From the NCBI RefSeq assembly GCF_001746295.1, contig NZ_MJAH01000001.1:973188-1037187 (forward strand): a DNA stretch of 64,000 nucleotides, given 5' to 3'. Below, piece by piece: positions 19,411-28,293 of the stretch (position 1 is the first letter of the stretch; the number at the start of each line of letters is the position of its first letter). The notes beneath the pieces are model-generated. The model searched no databases. It had not been told where the DNA came from and worked only from the letters and a program-made list of their open reading frames with translations. The stretch is from Streptomyces sp. LUP47B. GTDB taxonomy: Bacteria > Actinomycetota > Actinomycetes > Streptomycetales > Streptomycetaceae. The position numbers were made by a program, and so were the translations under genes.

Positions 19411-20382
19411 ATGGTGCAAATCGGATACACGATGATGACCGAGCAGGCCGGCCCTCGAGAGCTCGTCGGCCATGTGGTGCGGGCCGAGGAGGTGGGCTAC
19501 GACTTCTCGGTGACCTCGGACCACTACTTCCCGTGGCTGCGGACGCAGGGACACTCGCCGTACGCGTGGAGCGTGCTCGGGGCTGCCGCCCAGGCGACCT
19601 CCCGCATCCCGCTGATGACGTACGTGACCTGTCCGTCCTTCCGCTACCACCCGGCGGTGGTGGCGCAGAAGGCGGCGACGATACAGCTGCTCTCGGAGGG
19701 CCGGTTCCGGCTGGGGCTCGGCTCCGGCGAGAACCTGAACGAGCATGTTGTGGGCGGCGGCTGGCCCTCGGCCGACGTACGGCACGAGAGGCTGGAAGAG
19801 GCGGTGGAGATCATCCGCGCGCTGTTCCGGGGCGGCCATGTGAACCACCGCGGGAACCACTTCGACGTGGAGTCGGCCCGGCTGTGGGACCTGCCGGACG
19901 AGCCGCCGCAGATCGGCATCGCCGTCTCCGGCGAACAGTCCTGCGAACTGGCCGGCCGCCTCGCCGACCTGGTCATCGCCACGGAGCCCAAGGCCGGCCT
20001 GCTCGACGCGTTCGACCGGCACGGCGGCGAGGGCAAGCCGCGCGTGGGGCAACTGCCCGTCTGCTACGACCCCGACCGGGACACGGCGGTCAAGCGGGCG
20101 CACTCCCAGTTCCGCTGGTTCGGCAGCGGCTGGAAGGTCAACTCCGAGCTCCCGCACCCGGATGCCTTCGAGGCGGCCACGCAGTTCGTCACGCCCGACG
20201 ACGTCGCGGAGTCGATTCCCTGCGGCGACGACCCGGACGACTTCGTCGAGGCGGTACGGCCGTACGCGGAAGCGGGCTTCACCGAGATCGCCCTGGTGCA
20301 GATCGGCGGGGACTCGCAGGCGGAGTTCCTGGACTGGTCGGCGAAGACGCTGCTGCCCGCGCTGCGCGACGCGTTCGCCTGA
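19411..20382 (+). CDS. LLM-class F420-dependent oxidoreductase
   Basis: 323 residues, luciferase-like TIM barrel of the F420-dependent subgroup (IGYTMMTEQAGPRELV start, SDHYFPW near 35, GLGSGENLNEHV near 107). It resembles the F420-dependent glucose-6-phosphate dehydrogenase-like family (TIGR03557 type). Such enzymes use reduced coenzyme F420 for hydride transfer; the substrate is unknown. The ATG at 19411 begins the conserved part; an in-frame extension upstream to 19339 is not needed. It is divergent from the serine hydrolase. Confidence 0.87.
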   Translation: MVQIGYTMMTEQAGPRELVGHVVRAEEVGYDFSVTSDHYFPWLRTQGHSPYAWSVLGAAAQATSRIPLMTYVTCPSFRYHPAVVAQKAATIQLLSEGRFRLGLGSGENLNEHVVGGGWPSADVRHERLEEAVEIIRALFRGGHVNHRGNHFDVESARLWDLPDEPPQIGIAVSGEQSCELAGRLADLVIATEPKAGLLDAFDRHGGEGKPRVGQLPVCYDPDRDTAVKRAHSQFRWFGSGWKVNSELPHPDAFEAATQFVTPDDVAESIPCGDDPDDFVEAVRPYAEAGFTEIALVQIGGDSQAEFLDWSAKTLLPALRDAFA

Positions 20383-20475
20383 GCGGGCCGGACCGCCCGG
20401 CGGTGCCCGGACGTGCAATAGGCTTCCGACCCGCACATCGTGCGGTCCGAACGAGCCTGCCCAGGAGAAGCACCC

Positions 20476-21531
20476 GTGACCCTAGCGATCGACCCGTCCG
20501 ACACGTCCTCCCAGGCCACGGTCGAGACGTCCGGCGCGCCCCTGTCCGACCTCGTAGCGCGGGACGCCCGGGAGTTCGGTGTCTACGCGCGGACCGGCGG
20601 ATGGGCCTTCGGCCTGATGGTGGCGCGCAGCGTGCGGCCCGGCGGCCAGAGCGCGGACGAGACGCCGAAGGTGTCCGCGAAGGAGTTCGCCGAGCTCGCC
20701 GGCTGCTCGCCCGAGCGCGTCATGCGCTACTACAAGGCCTGGGACCGGGCCGCCGACGACGGGATGGTCCCGCAGTTCGAGGCGCTGGCGCCGGGCCAGG
20801 ACGTGGAGCTGCCGGACGCCGACGTGTGGCTCGACTACTACGTCTCCCGCAACAGCGCCGGCTCCGAGCGGGGCACCGCCATCGCCGAGGCCGCCGAGGC
20901 CGAGGGCATCCGGCCCACCAAGGCCCTGGAGGTCGCCGAGAACCCGACCGCGCTGCGCGCCGCGATCCTCGCCGACCCCTCCACCGCCCGGGCCGCGCGC
21001 GGCGCACTGCTCGACCGGATCAAGGAGGACCCGGAGCTCCAGGCCTCGCTGGCCCGGGACGTGGTGCGCACGGACGACCTGAAGAAGGCCGTGGCCACCG
21101 AGAGCCGCGCGGCCGACCGGATCGGATACGTCCGCCAGATCGCCGAGTCCGGTCAGGTCAGGACCCCGGCCGGGCAGACCATCGACGCGCCCGTGGACCT
21201 GCGCCAGGAGGCCGAGCGGCACCTGTCCCTCCTCGAGGAGCTGGAGGAGGACGAGGACACCGGTGAGTGGGCGGCCGAGGCCTTCGACACCATGAAGTCC
21301 CTTGTCGCCGAGGCCGTGGAGGCCGACCCCGAACTCCGGGTCCAGGAACGGCGGACGAAGTTCTACAACAGCCTCCAGAAGGCCACCAAGGTGTTCGAGG
21401 AGCTGACCTTCGACGACGCCCAGGACTTCTACGAGGACGACATGGTCCAGCAACTGGAGGAACTCCAGCAGGCCATCGCCTCGTGCATCACCGCCTTGCG
21501 CACCGCGAAGGTGAATCACCCGGACGGCTGA
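20476..21531 (+). CDS. Conserved actinomycete hypothetical protein with HTH-like segment
   Basis: 351 residues, acidic and mostly helical, with no signal or membrane segment. A region near residues 70-95 (KEFAELAGCSPERVMRYYKAW) looks like a helix-turn-helix. A coiled-coil acidic stretch rich in EELEEDEDTGEW lies near 255, and the C-terminus is helical. I do not recognise a named family; a DNA-binding role is possible from the HTH-like part only. The GTG start at 20476 has GGAG 8 nt upstream. It sits 93 bp after the F420 enzyme and 61 bp before the SsgA-like gene. Confidence 0.7.
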   Translation: MTLAIDPSDTSSQATVETSGAPLSDLVARDAREFGVYARTGGWAFGLMVARSVRPGGQSADETPKVSAKEFAELAGCSPERVMRYYKAWDRAADDGMVPQFEALAPGQDVELPDADVWLDYYVSRNSAGSERGTAIAEAAEAEGIRPTKALEVAENPTALRAAILADPSTARAARGALLDRIKEDPELQASLARDVVRTDDLKKAVATESRAADRIGYVRQIAESGQVRTPAGQTIDAPVDLRQEAERHLSLLEELEEDEDTGEWAAEAFDTMKSLVAEAVEADPELRVQERRTKFYNSLQKATKVFEELTFDDAQDFYEDDMVQQLEELQQAIASCITALRTAKVNHPDG

Positions 21532-21592
21532 GCATCTTAGGCGTGTGAGGGGTACTAGAGGGCGACACGTCGCTCTTCCCGGAGGCCTTCAG

Positions 21593-22030
21593 GTGAACTC
21601 CTTCGTCCCCAGAACCGCGCACAAGACTCTGGTCGTGCAACTGCAGGCGGGCGGCACGGGCCGTTGCCCCGTGCTCGCCCACCTCGGCTACGACGCGGCG
21701 GACCCGTTCGCCGTCACCGCTGTCTTCAGCCATGACGGCCGGGTGCTGGCCCGGTGGCGGCTGGACCGCGAGATGCTCGCCGAAGGACTGCGCGGTCCGG
21801 TCGGGGTCGGCGACGTGCGGCTCAGCCCCGTCTCGACCGGCGTCTGGGAGGAGCTGCGCATGGAGTTCTACGGCGACGCCCGCTCCGACGGGGGCCGCCA
21901 GCACGCCGTGGTCTTCGCCTGGGCCCCGGCGCTGGCGTCCTTCCTGCGGGAGACCCGCGAGATCGTGCCGCCGGGACAGGAGGAGGTCAGCGTGGACGAC
22001 TTCCTGGCCTCGGTCATCGCGGGAGGCTGA
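21593..22030 (+). CDS. SsgA-like protein (SALP), sporulation/cell-division family
   Basis: 145 residues. It matches the SsgA/SsgB family across its length: CPVLAHLGYDAADPFAV, a WRLDREMLAEGL segment, GVGDVRLSP, and the C-terminal VPPGQE..VDDFL. SALPs exist only in morphologically complex actinomycetes and guide septum placement and spore-wall steps. Which paralogue this is cannot be decided by eye. The GTG start at 21593 has GGAGG 7 nt upstream; longer in-frame starts lack this. Confidence 0.87.
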   Translation: MNSFVPRTAHKTLVVQLQAGGTGRCPVLAHLGYDAADPFAVTAVFSHDGRVLARWRLDREMLAEGLRGPVGVGDVRLSPVSTGVWEELRMEFYGDARSDGGRQHAVVFAWAPALASFLRETREIVPPGQEEVSVDDFLASVIAGG

Positions 22031-22127
22031 GACAGGGGCCGGTGCGCACCCGGCCTGAGTAGCCGTACTCATGCCGCCGTCCTCCCCCGGCCCCCACGAT
22101 GAGAGCTCCTACGACAAGGAGCACCTC

Positions 22128-22820
22128 ATGACCACTGTGCGACGCTTCCTGCCGGTCCTGCTCGCGTGGGCCGTGGTCGCCGCGCTGGTCCTGTCCGCCT
22201 GGGACCCGCGCGACCGCACCACCTGGTTCCTGGAGACCGTGTGGGTTCTGGTCGGGCTGCCGCTGATCGTGTTCACGTGGCGCCGCTTCCCGCTGACCGA
22301 TCTGCTGTGCTGTCTGCTCGCGGTCCACGCGCTCGTACTGATCGTGGGCGGTCACTACACCTACGCGCAGGTGCCGCTCGGCGACTGGGTGCGGGACACG
22401 TTCGGGCTCGACCGCAATCCGTACGACCGTTTCGGCCACCTCATGCAGGGCTTCGTGCCGGCGGTCCTCGTACGGGAGCTGCTCAGCCGTACCTCACCGC
22501 TGCGGGGCAGCCGCTGGCTGGCGCCGCTGACGGTGTGCGCGTGTCTGGCCTTCAGTGCCGTGTTCGAGATGCTGGAGTGGGCGGCCGCGGTGATCGGAGG
22601 TCAGGCGGCGGACGCCTTCCTGGCCACGCAGGGCGATGTGTGGGACACCCAGTGGGACATGTTCTGCGCGCTGATCGGCGCCACGGTGTCCGTGATCACG
22701 CTGAGCCATCTGCACGACCGGCAGCTGGACGCGCCGCGGGTCACCTCGTCGTATAGCGCCGACGCGTCCACAGGGGCACTCCGAACCAGCACACCAGGTA
22801 CCAGGCCACGACTGCGGTGA
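22128..22820 (+). CDS. YjdF/DUF2238-family integral membrane protein
   Basis: 230 residues with about six membrane helices (from FLPVLLAWAVVAALVL at the start). The family blocks DRFGHLMQGF, FEMLEWAAAVIGG and GDVWDTQWDMF are present. The function of DUF2238 proteins is unknown. AAGGAG lies 7 nt before the ATG at 22128. The last 26 codons overlap the convergent membrane-protein gene by 80 bp, so the hydrophilic tail after LHDRQLD may be dispensable. Confidence 0.85.
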   Translation: MTTVRRFLPVLLAWAVVAALVLSAWDPRDRTTWFLETVWVLVGLPLIVFTWRRFPLTDLLCCLLAVHALVLIVGGHYTYAQVPLGDWVRDTFGLDRNPYDRFGHLMQGFVPAVLVRELLSRTSPLRGSRWLAPLTVCACLAFSAVFEMLEWAAAVIGGQAADAFLATQGDVWDTQWDMFCALIGATVSVITLSHLHDRQLDAPRVTSSYSADASTGALRTSTPGTRPRLR

Positions 22821-23226
22821 CGAGCCAGGGCACCCAGTCGTCGTGGGTCGCCACGCGCAGTATCAGCAGCAGGGCGGCCGTCATCGTCGTGAGCAGGAGA
22901 ACCAGTCCCACGAAGGTCAGACGGGAGGCGATCCGCACGGCCTGGGGTTTGATGCGCCGCCCCGAGACGAGGCGGTGCAGTGAGACCGGTCCTATGAGGG
23001 CTCCGGTGGCGCAGGAGCCGAGGACGACGGTCACGATGTAGATGACCTGGTCCGTGTGGGCGAGGTCGTCGTACTTGGGTGTGAAGACCACGGTGAGCAG
23101 GAAGCCGAACAGGATCTGAACGCCTGTCTGGGCGACGCGGATCTCCTGGATGAGTTCGCCCCACATGCGGTCCGCGCGCTCGTCCTCGGTCTCGTCGCGG
23201 CCCGTCCGTCTCACCGTCTCGACCAT
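22741..23226 (-). CDS. DUF6328-like small membrane protein
   Basis: 161 residues with four predicted membrane helices (QILFGFLLTVVF, VIYIVTVVLGSCATGALIG, LTFVGLVLLLTTMTAALLLIL, WLVTAVVAWYLVCWF) and a charged N-terminus (RDETEDERADRMWGELIQEIRVAQTG) typical of this actinomycete family. Function is unknown. The ATG at 23226 has no good ribosome binding site. Its 3' end runs 80 bp into the convergent YjdF gene. Confidence 0.75.
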   Translation of the reverse strand: MVETVRRTGRDETEDERADRMWGELIQEIRVAQTGVQILFGFLLTVVFTPKYDDLAHTDQVIYIVTVVLGSCATGALIGPVSLHRLVSGRRIKPQAVRIASRLTFVGLVLLLTTMTAALLLILRVATHDDWVPWLVTAVVAWYLVCWFGVPLWTRRRYTTR

Positions 23227-23310
23227 GCGGTACGGGTATCCGGTGGCTGATCGTTCAAACAGCGCGGCTCCGTGAGCAGCGAGAAGCCGCCTCTCGGAGC
23301 CGGGCGCGGC

Positions 23311-24294
23311 TCACCAGCGGTTCTCGACCTGGTCCTTGATCCGGCGGTCGTAGAGGTCCCGGACGGCGGCGAGGGTCTCACCGGACAGCGGCGGCAGCTT
23401 GGCGGCGGCCGCGTTGGCGCGGGCCTGTTCGGGCGAGCGGGCGCCGGGGATGACGGTGGTGACGCCCGGCTGTTCGATGATCCACCGCAGGGCGAGCTGG
23501 GCCGGGGTGTAACCCTCGGGGGCGAGCGCGGAGAACTCGGCGGCGGCCTCGACACCGGTCGTGTAGTCCACGCCGGAGAAGGTCTCACCGACGTCGAAGG
23601 CCTCGCCGTGCCGGTTGTAGGCGCGGTGGTCGTTCTCCGGGAAGACCGTGTCCTTGGTGTACTTTCCGGACAGCAGGCCCGAGGCCAGCGGGACCCTGGC
23701 GATGATGCCGACGCCCGCCTCCCGCGCGGCGGGGAGCACTTCGCGCAGCGGCTTCATGCGGAAGGCGTTGAGGATGATCTGCACACTGGCCACACCCGGC
23801 CGGGCGATCGCCGTCAGCGCCTCCTCACTGGTCTCGACGCTGACGCCGTAGTGGGCGATGCGCTCCTCCTCGACCAGGGTGTCGAGGGCGTCGAACACCT
23901 CGTCGGTGGAGTAGACGGGCGTCGGCGGGCAGTGCAGCTGGACCAGGTCGATGCGGTCGACGCCGAGATTGCGGCGCGAACGGTCGTTCCAGGCCCGGAA
24001 GTTGTCGAGGACGTAGTTCTCCGGGATCTGGTCGGCCCGCCGGCCCATCTTCGTCGCGACCAGCACGTGCAGGTCGGGCCGGCCGCTCAGGAAGGTGGCG
24101 ATGGTCTGCTCGCTGCGCCCGTCGCCGTACACGTCCGCCGTGTCGAAGAAGGTGACCCCCGACTCGGCCGCCGCCTCCAGCACCGAGAGGGCTTCCTTGT
24201 CGTCGACGTCTCCCCAGTCGGCCCCCAGCTGCCAGGTGCCGAGTCCGACCACGGATGCGTGCTGCTGCGACCTGCCGAATGTGCGCTCGTCCAT
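23311..24294 (-). CDS. Aldo/keto reductase
   Basis: 327 residues, complete (alpha/beta)8 aldo/keto reductase. The catalytic tetrad is visible: Asp51 and Tyr56 in DTADVYGDG, Lys82 in ATKMG and His121 in LVQLHCPP. It reduces aldehydes or ketones with NADPH; the substrate is unknown. C-terminal NADPH-binding residues lie in IPGARSPEQARAN. It is a stand-alone gene, one of three aldo/keto reductases in the window (others at 55630 and 63413). Confidence 0.92.
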   Translation of the reverse strand: MDERTFGRSQQHASVVGLGTWQLGADWGDVDDKEALSVLEAAAESGVTFFDTADVYGDGRSEQTIATFLSGRPDLHVLVATKMGRRADQIPENYVLDNFRAWNDRSRRNLGVDRIDLVQLHCPPTPVYSTDEVFDALDTLVEEERIAHYGVSVETSEEALTAIARPGVASVQIILNAFRMKPLREVLPAAREAGVGIIARVPLASGLLSGKYTKDTVFPENDHRAYNRHGEAFDVGETFSGVDYTTGVEAAAEFSALAPEGYTPAQLALRWIIEQPGVTTVIPGARSPEQARANAAAAKLPPLSGETLAAVRDLYDRRIKDQVENRW

Positions 24295-24430
24295 GGCGTC
24301 AGTCTGTCATCCGTCGCCGACCTGCGCGGAACGGGCCGCTCCGGGCCGGCATCGAGGAATTATTCACTCACATGGGTGACACGCATCGACGTAAGGCATG
24401 CACGTGTCAACGAGCGCCTAGCGTGATCCC

Positions 24431-26143
24431 GTGACTGATCGTTCAGTGAGCAACCATCCGCAGGACGACTCGTCCTGGTCCCGCCGCGGCTTCCTTCTCA
24501 GCGCCGCGGCCCTGGCCGCCGTACCGATTCTGCTGCCGGCTGACCCGGCGGCCGCGGCCGAGCAACTGCCCGACTTCCCGGCGGGCGTGGCCCTGCACCG
24601 TTCGGCGTACCGCAACTGGGTCGGCGAGATCACCGCCGACGGGCTGTGGGCCTGTGCCCCGACCGGCCCGGACCAGGTGGCCGAGGTCGTCAACTGGGCC
24701 TGGCGGCACGGCTGGCGGGTGCGCGCCCGGGGCTCCTCGCACGGCTGGTCGCCCCTCACCGTCACGGAGGGCACGGCCTCGGACGCGCCCGTCCTCCTCG
24801 TCGACACCGCCTCCCACCTCACCGGCCTGTCCCTGGACTCCGCCTCCGCCGTGCGGGCCGGCACCGGCGTCACGCTGGAGGCGCTGCTCACCTATCTGGA
24901 GGGGCACGGGCTCGGGGTCACCGCCGCGCCCGCCCCAGGCGATCTCACCCTGGGCGGCGCGCTGGCGGTCGACGCGCACGGCACCGCCGTTCCGGCCGAC
25001 GGGGAGCAGCGGCTGCCGGGACAGACGTACGGCTCACTCAGCAATCGCATCCTGTCGTTGACGGCGGTGGTGTGGGACGAGGACAGCGGGGCGTACGTGC
25101 CGCGTGAGTTCAGCCGTGCCGAGGCCGACAGCGCGGCCCTGCTCACCCATCTGGGGCGGGCCTTCGTGACCGAGGTCGTGCTGCGGGTCGGCGCCAACAG
25201 CAATCTGCGGTGTGTCAGCCGGGTCGACATTCCGGCGGCCGAGCTCTTCGCGGCCCCCGGCGGTGACGGGCGGACCTTCGCGAGCTTCCTGGAGGAGGCC
25301 GGACGGGTCGAGGCGATCTGGTTCGCCTACACGGAGTTCCCGTGGCTGAAGGTGTGGAGCGTGGCGCCGACCAGGCCGCTGACCTCACGGCGCGTGACCT
25401 CGCCGTACAACTACCCCTTCTCCGACAACGTCCCGACCTTGGTCGCGGATCTGGCCGGGCGGATGGTGTCGGACGCGGCCTGGTATCTGGCGCCGGTGCT
25501 CGGGAACGCGCAGCTGGACGTGGCGACGGTGGGGCTCACGGCAACACTGTCGGCGGACATCTGGGGGCCGTCGAAGAACACGCTGCTCTACATCAAGCCG
25601 ACGACACTCAGGGTGACCGCGAACGGGTACGCGGTGCTGACCGGCCGGGATCAAGTGCAGCGGGTCGTCTCGGAGTTCACGGACTTCTACCGGGAGCGGC
25701 TCGACGCGTACACGGCGCAGGGGCGGTTCCCGGTCAACGGCACGGTGGAGATCAGGGTCACCGGGCTCGATGATCCGGCCGAGGCCGGCTTGGAGGGGGC
25801 GCGGGCTCCGCTGCTGTCGGCGTTGCGGGCGGATCAGGAGCATCCCGAGTGGGACACGGCGGTGTGGCTGGACATCCTCACGCTGCCGGGGACGCCGTAC
25901 GCGGAGGCGTTCCTGCGGGAGATCGAGCAGTTCCTCGTCGACGGCTACGACGGGACGCGCGTCGAGTGGTCCAAGGGGTGGGCCTACACGGACGACGCCG
26001 TGTGGGAGGACGAGGAGGTGCTGGGGACGGTCATTCCCGGTTCGTTCGGTGAGGCGGTGTGGGGCCAGGCCGCGGGGGTGCTGGACCGGCTCGATCCGCA
26101 CGGTGTGTTCGGCAACGCCTTCCTGGACCGGCTGTTCCGTTAG
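24431..26143 (+). CDS. Tat-exported FAD-linked oxidase (cholesterol-oxidase / aldonolactone-oxidase type)
   Basis: 570 residues. A twin-arginine signal (SRRGFLLSAAALAAVP, Arg18-Arg19) with AAAAEQLP cleavage starts it. The FAD-binding-4 domain (about 60-240) contains ARGSSHGWSPL, whose His is in the place used for covalent flavin linkage in this superfamily, and APGDLTLGGALAVDAHG. The C-terminal part resembles the substrate-binding domain of type II cholesterol oxidase; a sugar-lactone oxidase is the alternative. The GTG at 24431 is supported by a -10-like TAGCGT (24419-24424) 6 nt upstream, meaning a leaderless mRNA. It overlaps the convergent TetR gene by 4 bp. Confidence 0.83.
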   Translation: MTDRSVSNHPQDDSSWSRRGFLLSAAALAAVPILLPADPAAAAEQLPDFPAGVALHRSAYRNWVGEITADGLWACAPTGPDQVAEVVNWAWRHGWRVRARGSSHGWSPLTVTEGTASDAPVLLVDTASHLTGLSLDSASAVRAGTGVTLEALLTYLEGHGLGVTAAPAPGDLTLGGALAVDAHGTAVPADGEQRLPGQTYGSLSNRILSLTAVVWDEDSGAYVPREFSRAEADSAALLTHLGRAFVTEVVLRVGANSNLRCVSRVDIPAAELFAAPGGDGRTFASFLEEAGRVEAIWFAYTEFPWLKVWSVAPTRPLTSRRVTSPYNYPFSDNVPTLVADLAGRMVSDAAWYLAPVLGNAQLDVATVGLTATLSADIWGPSKNTLLYIKPTTLRVTANGYAVLTGRDQVQRVVSEFTDFYRERLDAYTAQGRFPVNGTVEIRVTGLDDPAEAGLEGARAPLLSALRADQEHPEWDTAVWLDILTLPGTPYAEAFLREIEQFLVDGYDGTRVEWSKGWAYTDDAVWEDEEVLGTVIPGSFGEAVWGQAAGVLDRLDPHGVFGNAFLDRLFR

Positions 26144-26724
26144 GGCGTCAGGTGGACCTGCACCGTGGGGGCGTACCGGTCCACCACGTCCTCCACGGCG
26201 GTCGCCCTCAGCTCGGTGCCCCGGGCGATGCCGTACATCACGCCCAGGCCCAGGAGGGTGCCCACCGCCAGTTCGGCGCGCAGGCCGGCGTCGGGGCCCT
26301 GCAGGCGCTCCGCGAGGCGTTCGACCACCTGGGAACGGAAGTTGACGCGCAGGATGTCACCGTGTTCGCCCTGGACGGGGGCGAAGGCGATCCGGAGCAG
26401 GGGGTCGGCGCCCCGCTCGATCTGGCCGGTGAGGACATGGCGGACCATGTGACGGCCCAGTTCGTCCAGCGGGGCGTCGAGCAGGGCCGTCGCGTCGGAC
26501 TCGAAGGACATGACGCGGGCGAGGAGGGCGTCCTTGTTGCCGAAGTACTTCACGATCAACGGCGGGCTGACTCCGGCGCGTTCGGCGACCGCCTTCAGGG
26601 TGATGTCCGCGTGGGGGGTGCGGGCCAGCAGATAGCGGGCCGCCCTGAGGATGGCGGCCTTGGTCGCCTCGGCGTCCCGGCGGGCGGTCGTGGTGGTGGG
26701 GGGCGTTGTGGTCACACCACTCAT
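26140..26724 (-). CDS. TetR-family repressor, partner of the MFS exporter
   Basis: 194 residues. The N-terminal TetR HTH (about 20-65) shows AILRAARYLLAR, ITLKAVAERAGVSPPLIVKYFGNKDALL. The C-terminal ligand domain is of the type with VMSFESDATALLDAPLDELGRHMV. The ATG at 26724 overlaps the exporter stop by 4 bp (ATGA), so it is co-translated with it. It most likely represses the exporter operon by binding the paired palindromes at 28230-28269. The frame is open far upstream, but only as noise within the exporter gene. Confidence 0.9.
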   Translation of the reverse strand: MSGVTTTPPTTTTARRDAEATKAAILRAARYLLARTPHADITLKAVAERAGVSPPLIVKYFGNKDALLARVMSFESDATALLDAPLDELGRHMVRHVLTGQIERGADPLLRIAFAPVQGEHGDILRVNFRSQVVERLAERLQGPDAGLRAELAVGTLLGLGVMYGIARGTELRATAVEDVVDRYAPTVQVHLTP

Positions 26725-28199
26725 GCTCCCTCCATCGCCTCGTTCCGTGCTCCCCGGGTGCGGCCCTTGGCCCGGCGGGTTTCCTCGGGGGCGGAGTCGC
26801 CGGGGATGGTCAGTGCCGCCGCGCACGCCGCGAGGGCTATGGCGCCCGCCATGGCGAAGGCCATCAGGTAGCCGTGCAGGGTGGGCACGAGTGCGCCGCC
26901 GACCGGGCTGGTGTGGTGGACCAGTACCGCCGCGACCGCCGCGCTGGAGGCGGCCTGGCCGATGGTGCGCATCAGGACGTTGACGCCGTTGGCGGAGGCC
27001 GTCTGCTCGGCCGGGACGGCGCGCAGGATCAGCGTGGGCAGCGCCGAGTAGGCGAGGGTGGTGCCGGTGGCCACCACGGTCGCGCCCAGGATGATCATCC
27101 ACAGATCGCGGCTGTCCGCGATGCGTACCGCGTAGCCGCACGCCATGACGGCGGCGCCGAGGGCGAGCGTGACGCGCGGACCACGGGAGGTGGAGATCCG
27201 GGCCGAGAGCGGTGAGAACAGGAGCATGGTGACTCCGCCCGGCAGCAGGCACAGGCCGGTGGCCACGATCGACAGACCGAGTCCGTAGCCGGTGGCCTTC
27301 GGCGCCTGCACGAGCTGGGCCGTGACCAGGGAGTTGGCGTAGAACGCGAAGCCGGTGAGCAGGGCTGCCACATGGGACAGGCCCACCCGCGGCCGGGTGA
27401 CCAGCCGCAGGTCGACCAGGGGCTGGTCGGTGCGCAGTTGGCGCCACCACCACAGGGCCAGGACGGCGACGGACACCAGGAACAGCCCCAGGACCCGGGG
27501 GCTGCCCCAGCCCCACTGCCCGCCCTGGGACACCCCGAGCAGCAGGCTCACCAGGCCCACGGCCAGTCCCAGGGCGCCCTGCACATCGAAGCGGCCGGGC
27601 TGTCGTACCGGTGACTCGCGGACCGCCCACCACACGGCCGTGACGCCCAGGGCGCCGAGGGCGCTGGTCATCCAGAACATGGTGTGCCAGTCGGCGTACT
27701 GGACGACCATCGCGGCCAGCGGCAGACCGAGCGCGGCGCCGATACCGACCGTGGAGCTCATCATGGCGACCGCGGAACCCCGGCGCTCCGGCGGCAGTTC
27801 GTCACGCAGGATGCTGATCGACAGCGGCACCACGGCGGCGGCGGCGCCCTGCAGGGCGCGAGCCGCGATGAGCACGGTGATGTCGGACGACAGGGCGCAC
27901 ATCACCGAGCCGAGCGTCATCAGGCCGAGGGCGCCGGTCAGTACCCGGCGCTTGCCGTACATGTCACCGGCACGGCCGAGCACCGGGGTGAGGACCGCGC
28001 CGGCGAGCAGGGTCGCCGTGACCATCCAGGAGACGGCGCCGGGCGAGGAGTGGGTCAGCCGGGGCAGGTCCGGCAGCAGCGGGACGACCACGGTCTGCAT
28101 GACCGCCATGAGCGTGCCGCACATCGCCAGCACCGGGACGGTGAGCCGGGTCCGCAGGCTTGCTCCGCGCGGCGGGGATATCGGGCCCTGCTGGTCCAT
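26721..28199 (-). CDS. MFS exporter, DHA2 (EmrB/QacA) type
   Basis: 492 residues with about 14 membrane helices, as in DHA2 drug:proton antiporters. Motif A-like GRAGDMYGKRRV follows helix 2 (about residues 75-87). Motif C-like GIGAALGLPL lies in helix 5. It probably expels a toxic or endogenous small molecule. It is the first gene of a two-gene unit with the TetR regulator. Two 16-18 bp palindromes and a possible -35/-10 lie just upstream. Confidence 0.92.
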   Translation of the reverse strand: MDQQGPISPPRGASLRTRLTVPVLAMCGTLMAVMQTVVVPLLPDLPRLTHSSPGAVSWMVTATLLAGAVLTPVLGRAGDMYGKRRVLTGALGLMTLGSVMCALSSDITVLIAARALQGAAAAVVPLSISILRDELPPERRGSAVAMMSSTVGIGAALGLPLAAMVVQYADWHTMFWMTSALGALGVTAVWWAVRESPVRQPGRFDVQGALGLAVGLVSLLLGVSQGGQWGWGSPRVLGLFLVSVAVLALWWWRQLRTDQPLVDLRLVTRPRVGLSHVAALLTGFAFYANSLVTAQLVQAPKATGYGLGLSIVATGLCLLPGGVTMLLFSPLSARISTSRGPRVTLALGAAVMACGYAVRIADSRDLWMIILGATVVATGTTLAYSALPTLILRAVPAEQTASANGVNVLMRTIGQAASSAAVAAVLVHHTSPVGGALVPTLHGYLMAFAMAGAIALAACAAALTIPGDSAPEETRRAKGRTRGARNEAMEGA

Positions 28200-28212
28200 C
28201 GGCGCTCCGGAC

Positions 28213-28269
28213 TCGATACGGAAAACGGGGTGAATGACAATTCACTTTAGCGGTGAATCGCCATTCACC
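28213..28269 (-). promoter_or_regulatory. Paired TetR operators and exporter promoter
   Basis: Site 1 is GTGAAT-GACA-ATTCAC (28230-28245) and site 2 is GGTGAAT-CGCC-ATTCACC (28252-28269 with flanks). Both are perfect palindromes with the same half-site and centres 23 bp apart, about two helix turns. On the minus strand a -35-like TTGTCA (28235-28240) and -10-like TATCGA (28213-28218) are 16 nt apart. Site 1 therefore covers the -35. Site 2 lies between the promoter and the upstream monooxygenase stop. Confidence 0.75.
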
Positions 28270-28293
28270 CAATACCCGTCCAGGGCCGCCGAG

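Noticed and set aside
23247-24445. CTGATCGTTCA at both 23247 and 24435 as a shared operator
   Set aside because: Only two copies of 11 bp in 64 kb, in different contexts, one inside a start region; too weak to claim.
26725-27633. Upstream extension of the TetR gene within the MFS gene
   Set aside because: The extension is antisense-frame noise; the TetR HTH begins shortly after the ATG at 26724, which overlaps the exporter stop.
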